NCBI RefSeq assembly: GCF_900113015.1
Contig: NZ_FONV01000003.1
Coordinates: 186,001 to 250,000 of the forward strand
Direction: 5' to 3'
Length of the DNA stretch: 64,000 bases
From: Actinoplanes philippinensis
GTDB taxonomy: Bacteria > Actinomycetota > Actinomycetes > Mycobacteriales > Micromonosporaceae
Shown here: positions 33,063 to 41,164 of the stretch, one piece after another
Layout of the letters: each line of letters begins with the position of its first letter
Position numbering within the stretch: position 1 is the first letter of the stretch
Translations under genes and position numbers: made by a program
The notes under the pieces: generated by a model
Told to the model about the DNA's origin: nothing
Database searches by the model: none
What the model saw: only the letters and a program-made list of their open reading frames with translations

Positions 33063-35252
33063 GTGACAGTGGTGGACGATGCGCGCGGATCCGTCCGGCG
33101 CACGGTGGCGTTCGCCGTCGCCATGACGGTTCTGCTGGGGTCCGCCCGGGCGGGGGCCTCCGAGGTCACCGTGTGGGTGGTGTTCGGGGTGTTCATCAGC
33201 GTCTCGACGATCTGGATCCGCGGCCAGTACGTGGACAGCATGGACGGCCGGCAGTGGGTGATGCCCTGGCGGGTGGGCGCGGTGCTCGCCGTCGTCGCGG
33301 CCGTCCTGTTCGCGCTGCCCGGGGCGTCGTGGTTCGGCGCCGGGTTCTGCAGCGTCGGCGCGCTGGTCCTGCTCTACCTGCTCGCCGGCTCGGTGCTCAC
33401 CCATCTGCGGCAGAGCCCGTCGGTCACGGTGGGGCGGTGGCGGGTGACGACCGGCCGGTTCGGTGTGTGGCTCACCGGCGTCGCTGTGCTGACCGTCCTG
33501 GCCGGCGCGCTGCTCCTGGGTTCCGGTCTGCCGATCCTCGTGGGCGCGGCCGTCCTCGGGCTGGGCGCGTTGCTGCTGCTTCCGGCCGGGCTGGCCCTCA
33601 CGGCCGAGGGTGCGCTGCGCCGGTTGTGCCGGCGGGACCGGGCCACCGGGCTGCTGTGGGGACTCGGCGTGGGCGGGGTGGCGGTCTTCGCCGGGGCCAC
33701 CCGTCTCGCCGTGATGGTGAGTGGCTCGCGGTGGCTGACCGTCGTGCTGGTGGTCCTCGGGCTGCTGGTGATCGTCCTGGTGTCGACGACCCGGGCCGAC
33801 ATCGTCGCCGCGCTCGCGCTGGTCGCGCTGATGGGGGTGACGCCGTCCCAGGAGCCTCAGCGGGAGACCCCGGATCCCGCCGGGCGCCGCAACGTGCTGG
33901 TGGCCATCGGCGACTCGTACATGTCCGGTGAGGGCGCGCGGGTCTACTACCACGGCACCGACAATGGCGGTGTCAACGAGTGCCGCCGGGCGCCGACCGC
34001 GTGGGCGGCGATGGCCGCTCAGGCCCACTTCTACGGCATCCAGTTCCTGGCCTGCTCCGGCGCCCGGACGCGGCACATCCTCACCGCGACCCCGCCGGAC
34101 ACCGGCTCGCCGGACACCGAGGCGTCCGAGGAGAAGGTCCGGGTCGGCATGGACCCCGGCCCGGAGCCGCAGTACCCGTCGGAGCGGTACACCCAGCTCG
34201 ACGCGTACCTCGCGGCGAAGGCGGACCCGGCCGCCGACTTCCAGCCGTCGATGGTGGTGCTGAGCATCGGCGGCAACGACGCGGGCTTCTCGTCGATCGG
34301 GGAGATGTGTGTGGCGCCCGGCGACTGCACCGAACGGCGGGAGCTGTGGGAGCGGACGGTTCCGCAGTTGCGGGCACAGCTGCGGGTCGCCTACTACGAG
34401 GTGGACCGGATCTTCCGGAACATCCCGGTGGTGGTGGTCCCCTACCCGGACCCGATCGCGGTCCGCGGCGACGAGTGCACCGACGTCGCGCTCTCCGCCC
34501 GGGAGCAGGCCTTCATCCACGAGTACGTGACACAGACGCTGAACCCGGCGATCCGCGCCACCGCCCGGGAGTACGGGTTCCACTACCTCCAGGAGATGGA
34601 GGACGCGCTGGCGGTCGCGAACCTGCAGCTCTGCGACCGCAACAACGACAACCGGCCCGGCATCAACTTCATCGGCCTGCGCTCGGTGGACGGCTTCGCG
34701 CAGCATCGCTTCAACCCGGCCAAGTGGATGCACGGCAGTCTGCACCCCAACGAGCGCGGGCATGCCGCGATGCTGCGGGCCTTCGAGCGATGGCGGGAGA
34801 AGCAGGACCCGTACATCGCAGCCCGGGAGCGGATCAACTTCGCCGCCTCGGTACGCAGCCGCAGCGAACTGCACAAACTGGATCTGGCCAGCCCGAGCGA
34901 GGTGGAACGCACGGCGGAGGCGGGCCGGCCGCCGTGCGACCTGCTCGCCGCCGCCGAGGACGGATGCCGCCGGCAGGCACAGACCTGGGCCTACCGGAAG
35001 ATCGGCCAGCGGCTCACCGAGGACGGGCTCTGCCTGTGGATCACCGCGGCCGTCGGCGGCGCCTGGTGCGTCGGCGTCGCGTTCTTCGGCCATCGCCGCC
35101 GGGTGTGGGCACGCCGCCGTCCGGTACGAAGGGACGGACCGCCGTCCGGACCTGGCGGCCGCCGAGGGCCCCAACCACGGCAGGGAACCGCGGACGGGCC
35201 GGCTGTCGATGCTGCGGGCGTGGCACGAGCGGGACCCGGTGGACGCCGGTGA
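33063..35252 (+). CDS. Multi-pass membrane protein with extracellular SGNH/GDSL hydrolase domain
   Basis: 729 residues. About seven membrane helices (roughly 10-275) precede an SGNH hydrolase: Ser in VAIGDSYMSGEGARVYY, Gly and Asn in VVLSIGGNDAGFSS, and Asp/His in LHPNERGHAAM. A final membrane helix (LCLWITAAVGGAWCVGVAFF) is followed by a basic tail. Cys pairs in the hydrolase suggest export to the outside. SGNH enzymes are esterases or acetylhydrolases of lipids or polysaccharides; the target is unknown. GTG at 33063 follows GGAGG and starts the membrane region. Confidence 0.85.
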   Translation: MTVVDDARGSVRRTVAFAVAMTVLLGSARAGASEVTVWVVFGVFISVSTIWIRGQYVDSMDGRQWVMPWRVGAVLAVVAAVLFALPGASWFGAGFCSVGALVLLYLLAGSVLTHLRQSPSVTVGRWRVTTGRFGVWLTGVAVLTVLAGALLLGSGLPILVGAAVLGLGALLLLPAGLALTAEGALRRLCRRDRATGLLWGLGVGGVAVFAGATRLAVMVSGSRWLTVVLVVLGLLVIVLVSTTRADIVAALALVALMGVTPSQEPQRETPDPAGRRNVLVAIGDSYMSGEGARVYYHGTDNGGVNECRRAPTAWAAMAAQAHFYGIQFLACSGARTRHILTATPPDTGSPDTEASEEKVRVGMDPGPEPQYPSERYTQLDAYLAAKADPAADFQPSMVVLSIGGNDAGFSSIGEMCVAPGDCTERRELWERTVPQLRAQLRVAYYEVDRIFRNIPVVVVPYPDPIAVRGDECTDVALSAREQAFIHEYVTQTLNPAIRATAREYGFHYLQEMEDALAVANLQLCDRNNDNRPGINFIGLRSVDGFAQHRFNPAKWMHGSLHPNERGHAAMLRAFERWREKQDPYIAARERINFAASVRSRSELHKLDLASPSEVERTAEAGRPPCDLLAAAEDGCRRQAQTWAYRKIGQRLTEDGLCLWITAAVGGAWCVGVAFFGHRRRVWARRRPVRRDGPPSGPGGRRGPQPRQGTADGPAVDAAGVARAGPGGRR

Positions 35253-35455
35253 ACGAGGCCGCAACGAGATCATTTCGGGCGGACCAGCACAACCGGAGCC
35301 CGTTCATCGAGCACCCGGAGTGGGTCGACGAGGTCTTCCGAGCACAAACCCCCGGTGCGCGAACCGCTGCACCGGGGGTTTGGCGTAGGGCCGGGCCAGG
35401 GGACGGTCCGGGCCGGCCGAGGGGAGGTCAGGCGTTGTGCATGGCCGTGGTGTAG
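35249..35455 (+). CDS. Possible small protein coupled to the SGNH hydrolase gene
   Basis: A GTG at 35249 overlaps the hydrolase stop as GTGA and opens VNEAATRSFRADQHNRSPFI, EHPEWVDEVFRAQ, a well-composed peptide. The frame then runs through a strong terminator hairpin (35346-35381) to 35455, where it reads low-complexity sequence. Either only the first third was once a gene, or the frame is fortuitous. No family is recognised. Confidence 0.25.
   Translation: MNEAATRSFRADQHNRSPFIEHPEWVDEVFRAQTPGARTAAPGVWRRAGPGDGPGRPRGGQALCMAVV
35346..35381. terminator. Strong bidirectional hairpin terminator
   Basis: AAACCCCCGGTGC (35346-35358) pairs perfectly with GCACCGGGGGTTT (35369-35381) around a 10-base loop. 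The A and T runs at the ends make it work in both directions, between the SGNH gene and the convergent small gene. Confidence 0.85.
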
Positions 35456-35655
35456 CGGCGGGCGGCGTCCTGGCGGCTGAGGATGGTGTCGATCTCGGCG
35501 GTCTCGGCGGCGGTGTGCCGGCCGAGCATGAGGTCGAGCTCGCTGCGTTCCGCGGCGGTGCGGAAGGCCGCGAGCTCGTCGCTCAGGCGGCGGTGGGCGC
35601 GGCGTTCGGCGAGACGGTGGGACAGGGTGGTGCGGGCGTTGCGGATGAACTTCAC
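35428..35655 (-). CDS. Small conserved-type actinobacterial protein, helical and highly charged
   Basis: 75 residues, predicted helical and rich in Arg, Ala and Glu (ARTTLSHRLAERRAHRRLSD, then ELAAFRTAAERSELDLMLGR). GTG at 35655 has an AGGAG site 8-9 nt before it. A -35-like TTGAAC and a -10-like CACTAT lie upstream at about 35673-35700. It resembles short hypothetical proteins common in Micromonosporaceae; the function is unknown. Confidence 0.6.
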   Translation of the reverse strand: MKFIRNARTTLSHRLAERRAHRRLSDELAAFRTAAERSELDLMLGRHTAAETAEIDTILSRQDAARRYTTAMHNA

Positions 35656-35816
35656 GGCGAGACTCCTCGACGGATAGTGACGGGGACTCTGACGTGTTCA
35701 ACGATCTCCCAGTCCGGCGTCATCCCCAAATCCACCAGGTAAAACTCTCGTGCGGAAAGTGACCGCCACCACCGGATTCGGGTAACCCAGGTCACTGTGC
35801 GTTGTGGAGTGGCTGG

Positions 35817-38540
35817 TCAGGACGGGCTGGTGATCTCGCCCACCGGAAGGGCCGACAGCAGTTGCGTACGGGACCGGACGCCCAGTTTGCGGTAGACCCG
35901 GGTGAGCGTCGCCTCGACCGTCTTGACGCTCAGATACAGCCGGGTGGCGATCTCCCGGTTGCTCGCGCCGTCCCGGACCATCCCGGCGATCCGCAGCTCG
36001 GTGGAGGTCAGCCCCTGATCGGGAGTCCCCTCGGTGCGGGCCATCGCCCGTTCCGCCTCGAGCAGCCACGGCCGGGCCTCGGCAAGACGGAACAGCGCCG
36101 ACGCCTCACCGATCGCCTGGCGCGCGGCGGCATACCGTCGCCGCCGCCGTTCCGCCCCGGCCACCACGAGCAGGGCGTGCGCCTGCTCGACCGGCTGGCG
36201 CAGCAGCTCGAAGTGCTTGGCGGCCGCGGTGGCCAGGTCGGCGGCGGTGTCGGCCTGTCCGGACTCCGAGTTGACGATCGCCGCGGCCCGGTGCAGGTAT
36301 CCCCTGAGGGCGGGGGTGCTGCCGAGCCGTTCGGCGGCCGCCTTGGCCAGCGCCAGGGTGGTCGCCGCCTCACCGTGCTCGCCCAGCGACGCGAGCGCCG
36401 CGGCCAGGTCGGCGCGCCACCGCACGATCATCGGGTCCGAGCTGCCCGCCTCCGCCTCCTGGTCACGCAACATGCGCAGGGTGGCCACCCCGGCCCGGCC
36501 GTCGCCGGCGCGGACCTGCGCCTGCCCGAGAGCGTGCAGCAGCCGGCGCAGGTAGAGGCTGTCGCCCTCCTGCTGGGAGGAGCGGATGCCCCGCCGGGCG
36601 AAGCCGGCCGCCGCCTCCAGACTGCCGCCGGCCAGCTCCGCGACAGCGGCGGTGTACCAGGTGGGGCCGGGGCTCAGGCCCGCCTCCTGTGCGGCCCGGA
36701 CGGCGCGGTGGGCGTACCGCAGAGCCTCCTGGCACCGGCCCGCCCTGGTGGCCACCTCGGAGAGGCTGCGCAGCACCTCGACCCGCGCCTCGCCGACCCG
36801 GTCGTGCTCGGCGACCGCGAGCAGCCGCAGCAGTTCGGCGCGGGCCTCGTCGAGCCGGTCGTCGAAGAGCGCGAACCGCGCCGCCATGTAGTGCGGGCCG
36901 TAGTGCAGCCAGTCCGGCGCGGGCGCGGCGGGCAGCGCCATCGCCCGCTCCAGGGTGTCCTGCCAGCGGTCCTCACCCTGCACCCGCTGAATCTGCGCCT
37001 GCATGGTCAGCGCCATCGCCTCGATGGTCAGGTCGCCGCTGAGCCGGGCCGCCTCCTCGGCGCGCCGGGCCTCGTCGGCGCCCGCGTCCAGGTCGCCGAC
37101 CAGGAACGCCGCCCAGGTCAGCCGCAACCGCACCGGCGCGGCCAGCGCCGGGTCGTCACCGGCCTCGGCGAGGGCGGCGGCGAACGTCTCGCCCATCTCG
37201 GCGAGCGCCTGCCCGGCCAGGTCGAGCAGCACCAGCCGGGCCCGGACCCGGTGGCCGGCCGGGGCGTCGGCGGCCAGCACGGCCTCCGCGGCGCGGCCGG
37301 CCAGCGCGGGCGAGCCGCCGGTGATCGCCGTGCGGGCCGCGGTGACCAGCCAGTCGAGACGGTCGGCGGACCGGTCCGGGGTGCACCGCTCGGCGGCGAG
37401 AAGATACAGCTCGGCGGCGGTGCGCTCGGCGCCGCGCTGCGCGCATCGGCCGGCCGCGGCGGCCAGACCGGCGGCGACGGCGGCGTCCGGGCGGGCGGTG
37501 CGCAGCGCCTGCTGGCGAAGAGCCTCGACCGGGTCGTACGCCGCCGCGGCGAGCTCGGCGTGGACCTGGCTGCGCCGCGCTGCCGGAGTCTCCTCGGCGA
37601 GCACCTGGGCCAGCAGCGGCGGCGTGAACCGGATCCGCTCCCCGGACACCTCGATCACCCCGGCGGCGACCGCGGCCCGCAGCTCCCGGGCGGCGTCGTC
37701 ACGGCCGGCGCGCAGCATCAGCCCGAGCGTCGGCTCGGTGGCCAGCGCGGCGGTGAGCAGGGTGTCGAGGGCCTCGGCCGGGAGCAGCGCGAGCCGCTCG
37801 CGGGCCATTTCCCGGACCGGCTCGGGCAGCGGGGCGGGCCGCCACGACGGGCCGCGGGCGACGGCGCCGCCGAGGGCGAGAGCGAGGAACGGGTTGCCGG
37901 CGCTGGCCCGGTGCAGCTGGCTCGCCGTACGGCAGGGAAGCCCGTGTGATTCGAGCAGGGCGGTCAGGTCGTCCGGGGACAGCGGCGGCACGGCCAGCTC
38001 GACGGCGGGCGCCGGGCAGAGCCGGACGGCACGCGACGGACCCGGCCGGCGTTCGGCGGCGAGCATCCGGACCCGGGCGCCGGGCCGGCGGCGCATCGCG
38101 AAGGAGATCAGCTCGGCCGACTCGGGGTCGAGCCACTGGGCGTCGTCGAGGACGATCAGGACCGGCCCGGTGCGGGCGCAGTGGGCCAGCAGCTCGGGCA
38201 GGACCAGGCGCCGGGCCAGGGCCGGGACGCCGGTGCGGGAGGGACGGCCCTGGCGCAGCGCGGCCAGCGAGTGCCGTGGCGCGGGCGCGAGGGCGGCGAC
38301 CGCCTCGGCCGGCACCTGGCGCAGCAGGTCGGCGACCCCGGCGTAGGCCAGGACGCGCTCGCCGCGGGCCGGGCGCAGGCGGAGAACCGTCTCCCCCCGT
38401 GCCGCGGCCTGGTCGGCGACGGTGTCGAGCAGTGCGGTGCGGCCGATGCCGGGCGGGCCCTGCAGAGCGACCCCGCCCCCGGCGGCGAGCCGGGCGTCGA
38501 TGGCCGCGAGCAGGGCCTCCCGGCCCAACAGAGAGGGCAT
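35817..38540 (-). CDS. Large ATP-binding LuxR-family (LAL/MalT-like) regulator
   Basis: 907 residues. An N-terminal AAA/STAND ATPase has Walker A GPPGIGRTALLD and Walker B VLIVLDDAQWLDPES. A long helical, TPR-like middle follows. The C-terminal LuxR HTH is LTSTELRIAGMVRDGASNRE, then IATRLYLSVKTVEATLTRVY. Such proteins activate transcription after binding an inducer and ATP; targets are usually nearby or in metabolic clusters, and none is obvious here. ATG at 38540 follows GGGAG, and a long palindrome lies just upstream. Confidence 0.9.
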   Translation of the reverse strand: MPSLLGREALLAAIDARLAAGGGVALQGPPGIGRTALLDTVADQAAARGETVLRLRPARGERVLAYAGVADLLRQVPAEAVAALAPAPRHSLAALRQGRPSRTGVPALARRLVLPELLAHCARTGPVLIVLDDAQWLDPESAELISFAMRRRPGARVRMLAAERRPGPSRAVRLCPAPAVELAVPPLSPDDLTALLESHGLPCRTASQLHRASAGNPFLALALGGAVARGPSWRPAPLPEPVREMARERLALLPAEALDTLLTAALATEPTLGLMLRAGRDDAARELRAAVAAGVIEVSGERIRFTPPLLAQVLAEETPAARRSQVHAELAAAAYDPVEALRQQALRTARPDAAVAAGLAAAAGRCAQRGAERTAAELYLLAAERCTPDRSADRLDWLVTAARTAITGGSPALAGRAAEAVLAADAPAGHRVRARLVLLDLAGQALAEMGETFAAALAEAGDDPALAAPVRLRLTWAAFLVGDLDAGADEARRAEEAARLSGDLTIEAMALTMQAQIQRVQGEDRWQDTLERAMALPAAPAPDWLHYGPHYMAARFALFDDRLDEARAELLRLLAVAEHDRVGEARVEVLRSLSEVATRAGRCQEALRYAHRAVRAAQEAGLSPGPTWYTAAVAELAGGSLEAAAGFARRGIRSSQQEGDSLYLRRLLHALGQAQVRAGDGRAGVATLRMLRDQEAEAGSSDPMIVRWRADLAAALASLGEHGEAATTLALAKAAAERLGSTPALRGYLHRAAAIVNSESGQADTAADLATAAAKHFELLRQPVEQAHALLVVAGAERRRRRYAAARQAIGEASALFRLAEARPWLLEAERAMARTEGTPDQGLTSTELRIAGMVRDGASNREIATRLYLSVKTVEATLTRVYRKLGVRSRTQLLSALPVGEITSPS

Positions 38541-38554
38541 TGAGCTCCCACCCC

Positions 38555-38580
38555 CCTAGGACTGAAGCCGTCAGCCTAGG
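38555..38580. promoter_or_regulatory. Inverted repeat upstream of the LuxR-family regulator gene
   Basis: CCTAGGACTG at 38555-38564 faces CAGCCTAGG at 38572-38580, a dyad with one unpaired base. It is 15 bp before the ATG of the regulator and could be a self-operator. CCTAGG is rare in such GC-rich DNA. Confidence 0.4.
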
Positions 38581-38629
38581 AACACAGACGCACGCCCATC
38601 AATAAGTTCGCGGGTATGTCACATCGCGG

Positions 38630-39190
38630 TCATTTGGACGCGGTCACGGTCTTCGCTGTCACCGAGCCGTCGTCGCCGGTCGCGCCCTCGACGGTGATCG
38701 ATTGACCGGCCTTGACGTCGCTGAGCTCGCCCCTGGTCGCGGTGTTGACGGTGGTCGATCCATCGGTCTTGACGGTGACGACCGTGCCGTCCTCGGTCTC
38801 CACGTAGATGGTCTTCCCGTTGACCAGCTTGACCTTCCCGGCGGTGCCGTTGCTCGCCGCGGTCGTGCCCGTGCCGGTGGCGGTGCCCGCGCCGGGAAAG
38901 GCGCCGCCCGGGGCGCCGCTGGCCCCGGTCCGGGGGAACCCGCCGCCCGCGCCGCGCGTGCCGCCGCCGGGGAACCCGCTGGTCGCGCTGGTGGCACTGG
39001 TCCCCCACTGCTTCTGCGCCTGCACCCCGCCGAGGAAACCGCCCATCAGCAACGCCGCCACCCCGAGGCCGACGGTGCCCTTGTTCCACCACTTCTTCGG
39101 CGCGGCGGCCGCCAGCTCGGCGGAGAGGCCGTCGCGGTCCGGTTCCTCGACCGTCGAGATGATCGCGGTCTCGTCGTTCATCGTTGTCAC
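38630..39190 (-). CDS. Membrane-anchored protein with glycine-rich linker and DUF5666-like beta domain
   Basis: 186 residues. A cytoplasmic stretch of about 30 residues, one membrane helix (GTVGLGVAALLMGGFLGGVQ), a Gly/Pro/Thr-rich linker with GGFPRTG and GGAFPGAG, and an extracellular beta domain (KVKLVNGKTIYVETEDGTVV, then TVKTDGSTTVNTATRGELSD) like those of DUF5666. The GTG at 39190 has GAGGA at suitable spacing; an ATG 9 nt downstream is possible. It is the last gene of the efflux operon, 10 bp after the permease, and may help the exporter outside the membrane. Confidence 0.7.
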   Translation of the reverse strand: MTTMNDETAIISTVEEPDRDGLSAELAAAAPKKWWNKGTVGLGVAALLMGGFLGGVQAQKQWGTSATSATSGFPGGGTRGAGGGFPRTGASGAPGGAFPGAGTATGTGTTAASNGTAGKVKLVNGKTIYVETEDGTVVTVKTDGSTTVNTATRGELSDVKAGQSITVEGATGDDGSVTAKTVTASK

Positions 39191-39200
39191 AGCAGGGTCC

Positions 39201-40403
39201 TCACTCGTAGCGCAGCGCGTCGATGGGACGCAGGCGGGCGGCGCGGGCGGCGGGCAGGCCGCCGAAGAACAGGCCGATCGCGATGGACACGCCGACGGCG
39301 TACCCGATCGAACTGGGCACGATCACCGGTTTCACCCCGACGATCTCGAACTGGCTCCCGATCAGGGCGGCGGCCACCCCGAGGGCGCCGCCCAGCACAC
39401 TCAACAGGCTCGCCTCGATCAGGAACTGGGTCAGGATGACCCGGCGGGGCGCGCCGAGGGCCTTGCGGATGCCGATCTCGCGGGTCCGCTCGGTGACCGT
39501 GACGAGCATGATGTTGGTGATGCCGATGCCGCCGACGAGCAGGCTGATCGCGGCGACCGCGCCGAGCAGGGTGGTGAACGTGTCGGCGGTCTCGGTCTGG
39601 GTCTCCAGCAGCGACGACGCGTTCTGGATCCGGTACGGCGTGCTGGCCGACGACGCGGCGACGTCCAGTTTCTGGTTGAGGATCGTCGACACCTCGGACT
39701 GGGCGGCGTCGACCTTGTCCGGGTCGGCGGCCTCCACGATGATCGAGGTCAGGGCGCCGTATCCGGTGAGCACCTGCTGCACCGCGGTGAGCGGGGCGAC
39801 CGCCGTGTCGTTGGCGTCGTTGAAGCCGGTGGAACTTTTCTCCTGCAGCACCCCGACGATGGTGAACAGCGCGCCGCCGACGGTGACCTGCTTGTCGATC
39901 GGGTCGACGCCGGGGAACAGCTCCTCGGCGACGGTCTGCCCGATCACCACGACCCGCCGGCCCTGGTCGACGTCGTCCGCGCTGAAGGCGGTGCCCTTGC
40001 CGACCGGGGTGGTGGAGGCCGCGAACCAGCTGGGTGTGGTGCCCACGAACGTGGCGACCGAGTGGTCGCTGCCCTCGTAGGTCATCGTCGCCGACGACGA
40101 GCTGACCACCGGCGACACCGACTTGACGTCCGGCGCCAGCTCGGCGTCGACCAGCGCGTCGGCCATCTCCTTGGTGAGGGCGGTGCTGCTGGAACCGCCA
40201 CGGCCGGTGCTCATCACGGTGATCGTGTTGGTGCCGAGCGCCTCGATCCGGTCGCTGATCGCCTTGGCCGAGCCGTTGCCGACCGCGACGAGCAGGATGA
40301 CCGCGGCGACACCGATGAGGATGCCGAGCATGGTCAGGGCGGAACGCAGCTTGTTGGCCGACAGGCCGCGCAACGAGAAGCGGACTACCTCGAAGAAATT
40401 CAC
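39201..40403 (-). CDS. MacB/FtsX-type ABC transporter permease
   Basis: 400 residues. The N-terminal helix (LRSALTMLGILIGVAAVILL), a large extracellular MacB-like domain (about 50-270) and three C-terminal helices (AISLLVGGIGITNIMLVTVT, ERTREIGIRKALGAPRR) are the MacB architecture. It works mechanically with the ATPase and adaptor to move substrates or lipids at the cell surface. GTG at 40403 overlaps the ATPase stop as GTGA. Confidence 0.92.
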   Translation of the reverse strand: MNFFEVVRFSLRGLSANKLRSALTMLGILIGVAAVILLVAVGNGSAKAISDRIEALGTNTITVMSTGRGGSSSTALTKEMADALVDAELAPDVKSVSPVVSSSSATMTYEGSDHSVATFVGTTPSWFAASTTPVGKGTAFSADDVDQGRRVVVIGQTVAEELFPGVDPIDKQVTVGGALFTIVGVLQEKSSTGFNDANDTAVAPLTAVQQVLTGYGALTSIIVEAADPDKVDAAQSEVSTILNQKLDVAASSASTPYRIQNASSLLETQTETADTFTTLLGAVAAISLLVGGIGITNIMLVTVTERTREIGIRKALGAPRRVILTQFLIEASLLSVLGGALGVAAALIGSQFEIVGVKPVIVPSSIGYAVGVSIAIGLFFGGLPAARAARLRPIDALRYE

Positions 40404-41164
40404 AGTGTGTGACGTCCTCCCACAGTCGCCCGGCCCTGTGCCTTGTGCTGGGCCCCGACCGGGGGCAGGTGGATCGGCGACTGGCGTACGTCGGTGACGA
40501 TCGAGCCGTCGACCAGGCGGATCAGCCGTTTGGCGCGGGCGCCGACCTCGTCCTCGTGCGTGATGATCACGATGGTGCGGCCGGCGGTGCTGAGGTCGTC
40601 GAAGACCTGCAGCACGTCGTCGGTGGACTTGGAGTCCAGGTTGCCGGTGGGTTCGTCGGCGAGCAGCAGGGCCGGCTCGGTGACCAGGGCCCGGGCCACC
40701 GCGACACGCTGCTGCTGGCCGCCGGAGAGCTGGTTGGGCTCGTGGTCGGCCCGGCCCGCGAGACCGACGACGTCCAGGGCCTCCATGGCGCGCCGGCGGC
40801 GCTCCTTCGGTTTGACCCCGGCGTACGCCAGCGGCAGCTCCACGTTGGCCAGTGCGGTCGTCCGTGGGATGAGGTTGAACGACTGGAAGATGAACCCGAT
40901 GAGCCGGTTCCGGGCGAGCGCGAGCTGCCCGTCGGACAGCTTGCTGACGTCCACGCCGTCCAGCAGGTACCGCCCGGAGGTGGGGATGTCGAGCGCGCCG
41001 AGGATGTTCATCAGGGTCGACTTGCCGGAGCCGGACGAGCCCATGATCGCCACGTAGTCGCCGCGGTGCACGGTGGCGGACACCCCGCGCAGCGCGTGCA
41101 CCGTGGCCTCGCCCTGACCGTAGATCTTCGTCAGGTCGGTGACCTGCAGGACGGGTTTGCTCAC
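40400..41164 (-). CDS. MacB/LolD-type ABC transporter ATPase
   Basis: 254 residues with Walker A MGSSGSGKSTLMNILG, Q-loop FIFQSFNLIP, signature NQLSGGQQQRVAVARAL, Walker B LLLADEPTGNLDS and switch His in IVIITHEDEV. It powers the MacB-type permease encoded next. GTG at 41164 overlaps the adaptor stop as GTGA, so adaptor, ATPase and permease are made in step. The last 25 residues extend past the usual family end. Confidence 0.95.
   Translation of the reverse strand: MSKPVLQVTDLTKIYGQGEATVHALRGVSATVHRGDYVAIMGSSGSGKSTLMNILGALDIPTSGRYLLDGVDVSKLSDGQLALARNRLIGFIFQSFNLIPRTTALANVELPLAYAGVKPKERRRRAMEALDVVGLAGRADHEPNQLSGGQQQRVAVARALVTEPALLLADEPTGNLDSKSTDDVLQVFDDLSTAGRTIVIITHEDEVGARAKRLIRLVDGSIVTDVRQSPIHLPPVGAQHKAQGRATVGGRHTL

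Noticed and set aside
35000..35250. Arg/Gly/Pro-rich C-terminal tail of the SGNH protein as a separate overlapping gene
   Set aside because: The frame is continuous with the hydrolase after its last membrane helix, and no internal start with a ribosome-binding site is evident.
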